Origin: Stieleria magnilauensis
GTDB taxonomy: Bacteria; Planctomycetota; Planctomycetia; Pirellulales; Pirellulaceae
Reading direction: 5' to 3'
Length of the DNA: 64,000 nt
Assembly: GCA_007753675.1 (NCBI GenBank)
Contig: CP036432.1
Location: 1,276,394 to 1,340,393, forward strand
Under the pieces are notes generated by a model that made no database searches, had not been told where the DNA came from, and saw only the letters and a list, made by a program, of their open reading frames with translations. Below, one piece after another: positions 16,805 to 30,000 of this stretch (position 1 is its first letter; every line of letters starts with the position of its first letter). Made by a program: the position numbers and the translations under genes.

Positions 16805-17247
16805 AAACGTTTCCGGTGTGAAAGGGGAGCGGGCGGCGAAGGCGTGTCCCGAGGAATTGAATACGCGTTCGCTCAACTGCAATGATCGGTCAACCTCATG
16901 TGCTTGACCGGACCCCATGTGCCCGGTCGCTTAGAACACCAGTTGCGAGACCTCGGACGAAACCGTCGCCAAAAACAAATTTATTTTAGCCTTGACCGGT
17001 CAGTTCCGCGTTTTGCTCCTCTTTCAAGAGTGGGTAAGCATCATGCCTGCCGTCTTAAATCGCAGGGCAGTCGAGCAATTTCACTGGGCTAATTCACTGG
17101 GCTAACAAACAAAACAAGACCCACCGATGGCAGCGCGAACCCACGGATGACAGGGTGCAGAAAATCCGTGGGTTCGCGCTGCCATCCGTGGGCCAAGTAA
17201 TCGTTTCATCGTTCCGCGGCACCCTGAATCTAAAAGCTGACGGAGCG
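16805..17247. other. Intergenic region between the kinase and the pentapeptide-repeat gene
   Basis: No gene is seen. The region holds the 29-bp inverted repeat described separately and a TTGACCGGTCAG palindrome near 16992. On the minus strand, CTAAAAT near 16985 could serve as a -10 element for the pentapeptide-repeat gene, which would then have its own promoter, but no convincing -35 box accompanies it. Confidence 0.5.
17120..17192. repeat. Imperfect 29-bp inverted repeat (REP-like hairpin)
   Basis: The left arm at 17120-17148 (CCCACCGATGGCAGCGCGAA and on) pairs with the right arm at 17164-17192 with one mismatch in 29 positions, around a 15-base loop. Its sequence is unrelated to the other repeat families in the window. 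It lies 55 bases beyond the kinase stop codon and could act as a terminator or 3' stabiliser of that transcript. Confidence 0.85.
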
Positions 17248-19506
17248 CTACTGCCGGAAGGGTTTTCCAACCAACATGTTCCACGTTTGACGTTGTGTCG
17301 GGGTCAAGATCTTCAAAATCTCGTTGACGGTGTTTTCGGTTGCCGCCTGGTGGGCCGGATCGCGTGGGGGACCGCCACCGAAGTCATGCATCGGTGGCCC
17401 TTTGCCGCGGCCGAATCGGTCACCGCGCCGATCCTCCGGCGGTTGACCCTTGTTGAATCGGTTCGGCGGTCCAAAATCGAATCCGCCCGGCGGCGGGCCG
17501 CGGCGACCGTCCTCCCGACGGCGCGGCGGTTGACCATCACGCGGCGGTCCGTCCCTGCGGTCGGGGCGTGTCTGTTCGATGATCCGATTGATCTCCGAAC
17601 GTTGCTGCCGCGTCAATTCCAGCGCCGCGACGATTTCCGATGTTTTAAAGGTGAACGGCAATCGCCGCTGTCGGGCGATCTGCCGCAACCGCGTCAGCTG
17701 TGCGTCGGACAATTGTTGCGAGACGAACGCATCGAATTCTTGAAACAGCAGCGTCATGTCTGCACTCTCGTTGCTCAATCCACCCGGATTCTGGTTCAGC
17801 AGCGAACGCCGCTCGGACTCCAACACCGCGATGGCGACTTCTAGATTGGCCGCCGTCGTTTGATCAATCGACAATTCTTCTTGCACGGCGGGGTCGGCCA
17901 GTTGCATCAGCGGAGAAACATTCTCAAGCACACGCAATTCCTGAACCATCGTTTCGACGCGTGATGAGGTGGCTGCCAGTTCACTTTTCAGTGCCGGATC
18001 GTCCGATCGCAAGTCGAGGAAATCGCGGTAGAATTCGAGCGAGGTTTCCAAAAAGCTGCGTCGAAGGTCTTGCAGGTCTCCGCGGTAGGCGAGTTCGCTT
18101 TCGCTGAGATCGCTGAACGTGTCGACGGCCGATCGCGCTTGTTGGAAACTCTGTTCGGCCAGTCGGCGTTGCTCGGTTTCCCGGTCGAGTGCTTGCTGCG
18201 TCGCGCGGTGTTCTCGCCAAACCATTAGCGTGGTGATCAACAGTGCCAGCGTGGCGATGACCAACATTCCGACCGCTGCGGCAACCAGTCCGCTGTTACG
18301 TCGACGCCATTTCGTCAATCGTTCCAGCATCGTCGGCGGCTTGGCCTTGATCGGCTTGTCGTCCAGCCAGCATTGCAAATCGTCTGCAAATTCCTGCATC
18401 GTCGCGTAGCGTTCGGCGGGCAACTTGGCGATCGATTTGCGAACAATGTTGTCCAGTTCGGGCGGGATGTCGGGGGCAATCGACGCCGGCGAGGGTGGTT
18501 CGACTTCGACGACCCGATTCAACAATTCGCGAAAGCCGTCCCCTTCGATCGCCGGCCGCAGCGTCAGCAATTCATAAAGCGTCACGCCCAACGAATAGAC
18601 GTCGGTGCGGTGATCCAAGATCGTGCGTTGACCGGAAGCCTGTTCCGGTGACGCATACCGCAAGGTTCCCATCGGATCGCCGGTACGCGTCAGGTTGCTG
18701 GGGTCGGATTCAATCTGGGCCAGCCCAAAATCGGTCACCCAGACTTTGCCGGCGCTGTCGATCAGCAGGTTGCTGGGTTTGATGTCACGATGGATCACGC
18801 CGTACTGGTGGGCGTGCTGGATGGCGATCGCCGCTTCATAGGTCATCCGGACGGCCGATTCGAAGTATCGGCGGCGACCGGACTGGTTATCGCCGGACGC
18901 GAACGTCGCAGAGAGTTGTGGGATCGTCGAAGACCGAAGTGGTTGTGCGGTGTCCCGACTGCCACCGGGCTTGGCGTCACGCATTTCATGGATCACGTCG
19001 GCCAACGTGTGCCCTTCGATCAACTGCATGGCGTAATAGTGCAGCCCCCGATCGCTGCCGACTGCGTAGACCGGAACGATGTTCGTATGGTGCAGCGCCG
19101 CCGCGGCGTGGGCTTCGTTGCGAAAACGTTGCAGCCGAACTTCGTCCAAGCCGCTGGCAAACGGCAACACCTTCAGCGCCACGCGACGCCCGAGCGACAG
19201 TTGAATCGCATCGTAAACCACCCCCATGCCTCCGCGCCCGAGTTCACCGACGATCTGAAAGTCGCCGATCGGCTTGGCCGTGAACTCTGCGTCGGGCGAG
19301 ACCACTCCGAGCGGTTTCGCCGGCGCGGGGCCGGCCCGATGCACCAGCGCCAATCCTTCCAGCGAGGGACGAAGCTCTGCGGCGATCTCGGCGTGCTCGG
19401 CCAAGTAGACGTCGATCGGCGGCGCTTTGTCTGCATCCAGCAAACGCATGTAGTCTTTCACCGCCGAAACCACGCGGTCGTCTTCGGTTTCATCCTTTGT
19501 TGTCAC
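17248..19506 (-). CDS. Membrane Ser/Thr protein kinase with LTxxQ-like, Pro/Arg/Gly-rich C-terminus
   Basis: The start is GTG 19506, two bases after the sigma stop and nine bases after a GGGAG ribosome-binding sequence inside the sigma gene; the longer frame would overlap sigma by 49 bases. The 752-aa protein has the kinase loop GRGGMG (90-95), VALK lysine at 112, HRDIKPSN (239-246), DFG (259-261) and GTLRYASPEQASGQ. A membrane segment (LVAAAVGMLVIATLALLI) near residues 415-435 is followed by a coiled-coil region. The C-terminal 150 residues contain helical LTxxQ-like segments (LTRLRQIARQRRLPF, ILTPTQRQTWNMLVG) around a stretch rich in Arg, Gly, Pro and Asp. This outer part resembles the secreted protein at 15788-16804. 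Confidence 0.92.
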   Translation of the reverse strand: MTTKDETEDDRVVSAVKDYMRLLDADKAPPIDVYLAEHAEIAAELRPSLEGLALVHRAGPAPAKPLGVVSPDAEFTAKPIGDFQIVGELGRGGMGVVYDAIQLSLGRRVALKVLPFASGLDEVRLQRFRNEAHAAAALHHTNIVPVYAVGSDRGLHYYAMQLIEGHTLADVIHEMRDAKPGGSRDTAQPLRSSTIPQLSATFASGDNQSGRRRYFESAVRMTYEAAIAIQHAHQYGVIHRDIKPSNLLIDSAGKVWVTDFGLAQIESDPSNLTRTGDPMGTLRYASPEQASGQRTILDHRTDVYSLGVTLYELLTLRPAIEGDGFRELLNRVVEVEPPSPASIAPDIPPELDNIVRKSIAKLPAERYATMQEFADDLQCWLDDKPIKAKPPTMLERLTKWRRRNSGLVAAAVGMLVIATLALLITTLMVWREHRATQQALDRETEQRRLAEQSFQQARSAVDTFSDLSESELAYRGDLQDLRRSFLETSLEFYRDFLDLRSDDPALKSELAATSSRVETMVQELRVLENVSPLMQLADPAVQEELSIDQTTAANLEVAIAVLESERRSLLNQNPGGLSNESADMTLLFQEFDAFVSQQLSDAQLTRLRQIARQRRLPFTFKTSEIVAALELTRQQRSEINRIIEQTRPDRRDGPPRDGQPPRRREDGRRGPPPGGFDFGPPNRFNKGQPPEDRRGDRFGRGKGPPMHDFGGGPPRDPAHQAATENTVNEILKILTPTQRQTWNMLVGKPFRQ

Positions 19507-19508
19507 CG

Positions 19509-20177
19509 TCAAACGTCTCCCATTGTGGTCTTCAGTTTCGCGAGCCCCCGCACCCACAATTTTTCGACACTGTCGACACTGCGTCCCATCGACTTGGCCA
19601 CCTCCGCAAACGGCAGCCCGTCGACGTGTCGCAGCACAATTACCTGTCGATAATCCTCCGGCAGCGATTCGAGTGCCTCGGCGAGTTGCAAAAACGCTTC
19701 GTTGCGGGCGAAGTGTTGACTCGGCGACGTGATCTCGGCGGCAATGCGTGACTGCAGAAACCCCGAGGCACTGGCCAAACTGGCGTTCAGATTTTGCTCC
19801 AACCGCGGATCTCGCTTCTGTGTCCCCAGAAACTTTCGGACATGCATTGCCAGCAGATTTGACAAGATGCCACGCAGCCAGCCGGCAAATTCTTCCGCCG
19901 ACTCGCCCTGAAAGTCAGCGATGTTGCCGTGCGCGGCCAAGCAAACCTCTTGCGCGATGTCCGACGGGTCGGCTTTGCCTTGCAGGTGATGGTGCAGTCC
20001 GGTTCGCGCCAAAAACACCAGGTATTTTCGGTAGTGGTTGAGCAACTCACCGAGCGCGTCGCTGTCGCCGGCCTGTGCCGCTGCGATCAATCGGGTCGTG
20101 CGTTGCTGTGGTGCATCGAGCTTGATGCGGTCGTCGTTGGTCAAAGGTCCGCTCGGTCGATCATGGAAACGTTTCAA
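19509..20177 (-). CDS. RNA polymerase sigma factor, ECF/sigma-70 type, kinase-linked
   Basis: A sigma factor of about 222 aa with region 2 at residues 40-110 (FLARTGLHHHLQGKADPSDI, AQEVCLAAHGNIADFQG, FAGWLRGILSNLLAMHVRKF) and region 4 at 160-215 (LESLPEDYRQVIVLRHVDGL, PFAEVAKSMGRSVDSVEKLW). The frame has no ATG before the conserved region; TTG 20177 is the first start-like codon after an in-frame stop, and TTG at about 20144 is an alternative, so the N-terminus is uncertain. The kinase gene begins two bases after its stop. The layout repeats that at 10517-11194, although the two sigma proteins are clearly diverged. Confidence 0.9.
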   Translation of the reverse strand: MKRFHDRPSGPLTNDDRIKLDAPQQRTTRLIAAAQAGDSDALGELLNHYRKYLVFLARTGLHHHLQGKADPSDIAQEVCLAAHGNIADFQGESAEEFAGWLRGILSNLLAMHVRKFLGTQKRDPRLEQNLNASLASASGFLQSRIAAEITSPSQHFARNEAFLQLAEALESLPEDYRQVIVLRHVDGLPFAEVAKSMGRSVDSVEKLWVRGLAKLKTTMGDV

Positions 20178-20383
20178 AAAGATCAGTTGCGGTCACAAGC
20201 CAAAACCGTCACCGAAAAGGACGATTTTAGCAAGATGACGACGTGTTCTTAGGACTCCGATGCATCGACCGGCGGATTGCGGTTAAAATGGTTCTGCCCC
20301 CCCTCGGCGACTTCGCTTGATTCCCCACCATACGCCGGCAGCGAGAAGAATAAGACGTGCGACAATCGTCCGGTAGGAAACCG

Positions 20384-23632
<3,249 letters not shown>

Positions 23633-23647
23633 TACTCTGGCCACGAG

Positions 23648-25102
23648 ATGAAACCACTTTCCAACATCGGACGCCAATTCCTTAGCCGCCGCGGGTTCCT
23701 GACCAACGCCGCGACCGGCCTGGGATCGATCGCGCTGCTCGATCTCCTTTCCCAGGACCGTTTGCTGGCTGCTCAACCGGCGATCGATCCGGCGCGTCCC
23801 TTCGCGCCGCGTGAAAGTCATTTCCCGGGCAAAGCAAAGCGTGTGGTGGTGATTTTTTGTGCCGGAGCGGTCAGCCAGTTGGAAACCTGGGACTACAAAC
23901 CGGAACTGATCAAGTTGGACGGTCAGCCGCTCAAGGATGGCCCGGCGGTGACGTTTCAGGGACCGGCCGGAAACCTGGCCCGACCGCAATACAAGTTTCG
24001 TCAACGCGGGGAAACGGGAAAGTGGGTCAGCGACATGATTCCGCACTTGGCGGAATTGACCGATGACATCGCCTTCATTCATTCGCTGACCAGCAACAGC
24101 AACACGCATGGGCCGGCGGAAAATTTTCTGTCCACCGGTACGCCGCTTGATGGTTTCCCCAGCCTCGGGTCTTGGGCCAGTTACGCTTTGGGCAGCGAAA
24201 ACCAAGACTTGCCGGCCTACGTGGCCATCCCCGATCCCCGCGGTGTGCCGCAAAATGGATCCAACAATTGGGGACCGGGTTTTCTGCCGGCGGCCTTCCA
24301 AGGCACACCACTCAGCTCCAAAGAACCGATTCGTCATCTCCGTCCGCCGATCGTCTCCAGCGACGAAGACCACGCAACGCGGTCGTTGCTGCAGCGGATG
24401 AACGCACGGCATATGGATCAACATCCCGCCGACAACAAATTGGCAGCCCGGATCGCCAGCTACGAACTGGCCGCGCGGATGCAATTGAGCGTTCCCGAAA
24501 TCACCGCGCTGGATTCCGAACCGGCCCACGTTCTGAAGAGCTATGGGGCGGACGACGAATCGAACCCGATTCGCGCCGCGTTCGCCCGCAACTGTATCCT
24601 CGCCAGGCGGTTGATCGAAAGCGGCGTTCGATTCGTCCAACTGTTCAATGGTGCTTATGCCAGCGGCGGGGAACTGAATTGGGACGGGCACAATAAACTG
24701 AAAGAACAATACGACAAACACGCTGCCATCCTCGACCAACCGACCGCCGCATTGATTAAAGACATGAAGTCCCGCGGTTTACTGGAAGACACGTTGGTGG
24801 TTTGGTGCACCGAATTCGGTCGCATGCCGTTTTTCCAGAAAGGCGCCAAAGGCCGCGATCACAACCCCGACGGTTTCACCTGCTGGATGACCGGTGCAGG
24901 TGTCAAACCGGGGGTCAGCCATGGGGTCACCGATGAACTGGGACAGAAAGCGGTCCAGGACGTTCATCCGCTGTACGACTTCAACGCCACGATCCTGCAT
25001 CTGTTAGGGCTCGATCACGAGCGTTTGACGTTCGAACACAACGGCATTCAACGCCGCCTGACGAACGTCGAAGGCCACGTGATCCGAGAGATCTTGGCGT
25101 AG
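23648..25102 (+). CDS. DUF1501 domain-containing Tat-exported protein
   Basis: A 484-aa protein with a twin-arginine leader ([20 protein letters not shown]). The body has DUF1501 motifs: [20 protein letters not shown] near residue 60, [52 protein letters not shown] and [21 protein letters not shown], with [15 protein letters not shown] after it. The family is related to the sulfatase/alkaline phosphatase superfamily, and the conserved Asp, His and Glu positions look intact, but no substrate is known. It starts 15 bases after the DUF1549/1553 stop, so the two are probably one operon. Confidence 0.92.
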   Translation: MKPLSNIGRQFLSRRGFLTNAATGLGSIALLDLLSQDRLLAAQPAIDPARPFAPRESHFPGKAKRVVVIFCAGAVSQLETWDYKPELIKLDGQPLKDGPAVTFQGPAGNLARPQYKFRQRGETGKWVSDMIPHLAELTDDIAFIHSLTSNSNTHGPAENFLSTGTPLDGFPSLGSWASYALGSENQDLPAYVAIPDPRGVPQNGSNNWGPGFLPAAFQGTPLSSKEPIRHLRPPIVSSDEDHATRSLLQRMNARHMDQHPADNKLAARIASYELAARMQLSVPEITALDSEPAHVLKSYGADDESNPIRAAFARNCILARRLIESGVRFVQLFNGAYASGGELNWDGHNKLKEQYDKHAAILDQPTAALIKDMKSRGLLEDTLVVWCTEFGRMPFFQKGAKGRDHNPDGFTCWMTGAGVKPGVSHGVTDELGQKAVQDVHPLYDFNATILHLLGLDHERLTFEHNGIQRRLTNVEGHVIREILA

Positions 25103-25171
25103 CCGATTCGACGTTTACGTTGATGATCGTTCTGCATGCAATCGTTTGACGCTGCCAGAGACAGTATCAGA

Positions 25172-26062
25172 TTACTTTTTCCCGCGGGTTCGCGTGACAC
25201 CGGTCCGACGGCGTGTGCGGCGCAGAGAAAGGACACAGCCAGCGAGTCCGAGCATCACTAGGCCACCGGGTTCGGGGACGGCCGTGATGTTCAACACGCC
25301 AACCCCAAGCCCTTCACCGAGCCGAAAGTCAAATCCGCCCGAACCGGAGGTCATCCAGTTGTCGATAATCGGATTGCCCCGGCTGTCGGTAAAGGACCCA
25401 TCGCCGGGAATGTCGAACAGACGCACATACTGAATGTTGTTCAGATCGAGCAGCCCGCCGCTGACGAGCGGATCGGTGCTCAGATCATCAAGGTCGAATG
25501 GAGTGCCGAAACCGGCGGCGTGTTTGCCGGCAAGGTTGTAAACATTGGTGACATCGAAGGGAGAAAAATTGTTTCCGAAACCACCCGGCAATGGCCCCGT
25601 GTTCAGACTGACGCTGGGGAAACGAGCGAAATCGGTGCCATTGGTTGAGACATCGACGTACGCGAATTCTGCAAAGAGCCCCGGCGTACCGGCGGCATTT
25701 TTGCCGAACAAGAACCCATTTTCGAACACGGCAAAATCGTGGCCGGCTCCATTGCTGATTCCGGTAGCAAACTGAACCGTCAAGTAGCCCGGGGAAACTC
25801 CCGCCGCGATCTCCGTCGCATCCAGATCGCCGAGGCTATTGAACCCGCCGGTTTGATTGATCGACGTGCTACCACGCGGCCCAAACATCGTCCGCGTCGA
25901 ATCGATCACGTCGGCCCAGCCGACGAATCTCTCGTCGTCTGCCGCGATCCCGCCGTCGATCGCATGGCTGGTGTCGTTCGGGCCCGAATAGATTTCGGCA
26001 AACAGCGTCGATGGGGTCGATGCAAACAAGACGGCACAGGACATGATCAAGGGGCGAAACAT
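25172..26062 (-). CDS. PEP-CTERM surface protein under cobalamin riboswitch control
   Basis: A 296-aa protein with a signal peptide ([20 protein letters not shown]) and a C-terminal PEP-CTERM sorting signal: VPEPGG at about 262, a hydrophobic helix, then an Arg-rich tail. The central part carries [20 protein letters not shown], then ENGF, and [18 protein letters not shown], a pattern I associate with surface proteins found in cobalamin-uptake loci of other Gram-negative bacteria. AAGGAG lies nine bases before the ATG. The 5' leader contains a cobalamin riboswitch (26290-26505), so expression should fall when B12 is abundant. A B12-binding or B12-scavenging role is therefore inferred. No BtuB-type receptor lies next to it. 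Confidence 0.82.
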   Translation of the reverse strand: MFRPLIMSCAVLFASTPSTLFAEIYSGPNDTSHAIDGGIAADDERFVGWADVIDSTRTMFGPRGSTSINQTGGFNSLGDLDATEIAAGVSPGYLTVQFATGISNGAGHDFAVFENGFLFGKNAAGTPGLFAEFAYVDVSTNGTDFARFPSVSLNTGPLPGGFGNNFSPFDVTNVYNLAGKHAAGFGTPFDLDDLSTDPLVSGGLLDLNNIQYVRLFDIPGDGSFTDSRGNPIIDNWMTSGSGGFDFRLGEGLGVGVLNITAVPEPGGLVMLGLAGCVLSLRRTRRRTGVTRTRGKK

Positions 26063-26289
26063 GCCAGGAAACTCCTTTGTGAATCCATTCCAAAACGCAA
26101 CCGTCGTTCGAAAACGCGTCCCCGCACTCGCATCCAGGGGTCGCCATCAACGACTGACGAGGACACGGGCGTAAACGACCGCTGTAGAGAGACGAACGCA
26201 AAGTGGAATGGCAGGTTGAATACAATCCAGTGCGAGAATCAACCGCGCACTGCAACGTTCGCCTCAATCCAGGAAGGCACCAAAACGTC

Positions 26290-26505
26290 TTCGCGAGGTA
26301 GGTCTTCTGACTCACCACCTTTTCCGATCGCTCACTGCCTTCTCGTTCGCATTGATTGCGAACAATGGCTGTTTTCAAGAGAGAAGCGATGGATGCGATC
26401 CAAACGGAATCGCGGGTGGCACACAGCGGCCGGACCGTCCCGGAATTTCACCGGAGTTCCCTGTTCACTCGCCCGGCTGAGACCGGGCGAGTCACCTCGA
26501 ACGCG
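26290..26505 (-). promoter_or_regulatory. Cobalamin (adenosylcobalamin) riboswitch
   Basis: Read on the minus strand, the conserved landmarks occur in order: GAGGTGACTCGCCC with its pairing arm GGGCGAGTG; GGGAACTCCGGTGAAATTCC; GGGACGGTCCGGCCGCTGTG (the B12-box core region); a variable hairpin; and the closing GAGTCAGAAGACCTACCTC. These match the conserved core of the cobalamin riboswitch class. About 228 nucleotides separate it from the PEP-CTERM start codon. The expression platform was not resolved. In the known class, ligand binding represses the downstream gene. Confidence 0.88.
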
Positions 26506-26509
26506 TCGT

Positions 26510-26537
26510 AGGATAGAAAAAGTTTTGCTTCTGTCAA
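26510..26537 (-). promoter_or_regulatory. Sigma70-like promoter of the riboswitch transcript
   Basis: On the minus strand TTGACA (26537-26532) is followed after 16 bases by TATCCT (26515-26510). The predicted start would lie just upstream of the first conserved riboswitch stem. It sits between the riboswitch and the stop codon of the lipoprotein gene, so the PEP-CTERM gene is probably transcribed independently of the efflux operon. Confidence 0.7.
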
Positions 26538-26547
26538 CACGCGCCGC

Positions 26548-27078
26548 TTAGTGATCATGTCCTTCGTGATCATGCCCTTCATGATCATGCGTCACGTTTC
26601 CGGTATACGACTTGCCTTTGATTTCGATCGTCACCGCACCTTCGGCACCGGCATCGAGCCATTGATCCAGCCTTTCATCGGCCGAAGTAAAACGCGACGA
26701 TTGTTCCGGCGGATCGTTCGTGTCGGGATTGGCCGACAAATCAAACGAAGCGACTTGGCCATCGTGCTTCAGACTGACCACCAGTTTGTCGGCCGCGATG
26801 GGAACCGGCTTCGTTGCTGAAGAGTCCAGGACGTACATCGAGGTCCCATCGGCGCCATGGACCAACTCTGCATGAAACGCTTCTTTGCCGAGTTCAACGA
26901 GTTCGCCCCCATGCGGACCGTGCTCGGGGTGCCCGTGGTCATCGTGCGTGTCGGTCGACGCGTGGGATCCGGTGTCGGGGTCTCCGGTCGCTGAAGTCGG
27001 TGGGTTTGTCGAGGAATTGCATCCGGTCAACAAGACGGCCAATGCGACAACGGAAAAGCAAGTGAAAGTGGTTTTCAT
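26548..27078 (-). CDS. Histidine-rich lipoprotein of the heavy-metal efflux locus
   Basis: A 176-aa lipoprotein with lipobox LTGC at residues 18-21. After the Cys comes a Ser/Thr linker and a His-rich stretch (HDDHGHPEHGPHGGEL, about residues 44-60). The C-terminus ends in repeated DHEGHDH units. The middle (about 65-155) is a beta-rich domain (FHAELVHGADGTSMYVLD..., then VVSLKHDGQ) typical of proteins linked to CusB/CzcB efflux systems. The gene is nine bases downstream of the CusA/CzcA-like pump gene. Periplasmic metal binding and hand-over to or from the pump is inferred; the metal is not determined. Confidence 0.8.
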   Translation of the reverse strand: MKTTFTCFSVVALAVLLTGCNSSTNPPTSATGDPDTGSHASTDTHDDHGHPEHGPHGGELVELGKEAFHAELVHGADGTSMYVLDSSATKPVPIAADKLVVSLKHDGQVASFDLSANPDTNDPPEQSSRFTSADERLDQWLDAGAEGAVTIEIKGKSYTGNVTHDHEGHDHEGHDH

Positions 27079-27087
27079 CGCGTTCTC

Positions 27088-30000
27088 TCAAGTGGTGAGG
27101 GGGGATTCATTATCGGTGGATGTCGCCACGACGTGTGACGATCTGTCTTTCAAAGTTTGGCGTCCGGCACCGACCCCGATGGTCCAGAACAGCGCCGGGC
27201 GGACAAAGAATTCCGCCAGCGTGCTGGTCAGCAACCCGCCGACAATCACGGTGGCGATCGGGTACAGGATCTCTTTTCCGGGTTCTCCGGCGGCCAACGC
27301 CAACGGCAGCAACCCGATTCCGCTGGTCAGCGCCGTCATCAACACCGGCGCCATCCGTTCCTGACCGGCTCGCCTGACCATCTCTCGCGTCCAAGATTCG
27401 CCTTCGTGCTCGACCAGATGTAGGTAATGGTTCAGCAATAGAATCCCATTGCGACTGGCGATCCCACACAACGAAATAAAACCGACCATCGCAGCGACGG
27501 TCAGGTTTTGTTCGGTCAGGACCAGCGCGGCGACGGCTCCGATGAACGCGGTCGGCAAGGCAACCAGGACCTGCAACGAGAAGTTCACGTTGCCGAACAG
27601 CGTGTACAGCACCAAAAACATGCCGACCAACGCGACGACCGACAGCACGGCCAGTCGGCGGGAAGCGGACTGCTGACTCTCAAACTGGCCGCCGTATTCG
27701 ATGAAGTAGCCCGGCTCCAACTCCATTGTGGCCAGTTCGGTCTTGATGTCGTTGACGACATCGACGACACCTCGCTGGGACACGTTGGCTTGCAAGACGA
27801 TCCGTCGACGGACCTGTTCGCGTTTGATCATGTTGGGACCGCCACTCTCGTAGATTCGCGCGACCGATTCCAACGGCACCACCCCGCCGTCGGGCAACGG
27901 AATGACCAGCCGCTTCAATTTCGAGACGTCTTCGCGAAATGGTTCGTCCAGTCGAACGAGCAGATCAAACGTGCGTTGACCGAGCAGGACCTGACTGACG
28001 ACTTCACCGTTCATCGCGGTCTGAACGATTTCCATCACGTGAGCCGGGCGTAGACCGTTTTGCGTCAACGCCCTGCGGTTGAGTTCAATCCGCAGTTGCG
28101 GGATATTGGTTTGCTGTTCGATCAAGACATCCGCCAGCCCCTCCACTCGAGCAATGCGCTGCTTCATCTCTTCGGCTTTGTTTCTCAAGACGTCTAAGTC
28201 GTCGCCGTAGAGTTTGATCCCGATCTGGGCCTTGACCCCAGAAATCATGTGGCTGATCAAGTGGGCGAGCGGTTGTTCGGTGCTGGAAACGACGCCGGGG
28301 ATCTCATCCATGGCGTGTCGAATTTCGTTGATCGTGTCTTCGCGATCCGCATCGTCGTCGATTTCCAAAAACAGCTCGGTGACGTTGACGCCTTCGGCAT
28401 GTTCATCCAACTCCGCTCGCCCGGTGCGGCGGGCGATCGATTTGACGTTGTCGATTTCCATCAGTCGTTGTTGAACGCGCTGGCCGATCTTGTTGCTGGT
28501 GGCTAGCGACGTACCGGGGGCGAGCAACGCGTTGACTTGCACCGAACCTTCATTAAACGGTGGCAGGAAATCACGTTCCAATTGAGACGCTGCGACCAGC
28601 GCAAAGGCGACCAGCACGGCGGCAATGCCCAGCACCGGGCCAGCCATTCGCGTGCTCATGTTGATTGCAAATCCTGCGATGCCCTTGAGCCCCTCCAGCA
28701 ACCGACCTTCCTCGGCGGTTTCTCCACCGAGCCATATTTCCAGCGTCTCGATCACGATCCAGATGACCGGCGTCAATCCGATCGTCCACCAGAGCGGATC
28801 ACCGGGCAAGCCGATCGGTAGAGCCAGCAGATGAATCACTCTGGGCAGCACCCAATAAACGACGAGAGCCGCGATACCCAGCGACAAAACCGACAACACC
28901 CATCGCCACACCCGCCGACCGACCAGTAGCAACGAGGCCAAGACCGGGGTGACGGTCAACGAGACGGCCAGGGAGACAATCAATGAAACGACGTATCCCA
29001 TTGCCAACGGCACAAACAACTTGCCTTCCATGCCTTCGAGCGCGAACAACGGAATGAAGACCAGGACGACGATTGCCGTTCCGTACACGACGCTGCTGCG
29101 GACTTCGATGCTGGCTTCGTAGACCACTCTCAAGATCGGGCGTGGATTGGCCGCGTTGCGATTCTCTTTCAGTCGCCGAAAGATGTTTTCGACATCGACG
29201 ATCGCATCGTCAACCAATTCACCAATCGCGACAGCCAACCCGCCCAGCGTCATCGTATTGATCGACAATCCGAACGCGGCGAAGACGCAAGCGGTGGCGA
29301 TGATGGACAGCGGGATGGCCGTCAGGGTGATGAAGGTGGTGCGAAAATTTAGAAGAAACAAGAACAGGATGACCAACACCAGCACGCCGCCGTCGGCCAG
29401 CGCCTCGACGACGTTGTCGATCGCTCGGTCGATGAACGATCGCTGTGAATAGACGTTGGCAATGCGGATGTCATCCGGCAGCGCGATCTTCAGTTCTTCC
29501 AACGCTTGCTCAATCGCCTGGTCGACCGCGCGGGTATCGCTTCCGGGTTGTTTGTTGATCGTCAGCACCACGGCCGGGCCGCCTTCGACGTTTTCGCTTT
29601 CGTCGCGTGTGTAGGCAGACGAATCGCCGCGCATTTCCTGAACGCCCTTGACCACACGGGCAACGTCGCCGAGCGTGATCGCCCGACCTTCGCGAAGCGT
29701 GATTGCGATTTCCCGCAACTCGTCCAAACTGGTGATTCGCCCCAAACCCCGGACGAGCAATTCATTGGCACCGCGTTCATCCAGATAGCCACCGGTCGCA
29801 TTCAGGTTCGATTCGGCCACCGCGGTATGCACATCGTGCATCGTCAGGTCAAACGAACGCAGTGCGTCGGGGTCGACCAGGACCTGGTACTGCATCCGGC
29901 CGCCGCCCATCGTGAACACTTGCGACACACCGGGGATCGTCAACAGCCGTTGGCGGACGACCCAGTCGGCCAAGGTTCGCACTTCCATCGGCGGCGTCTG

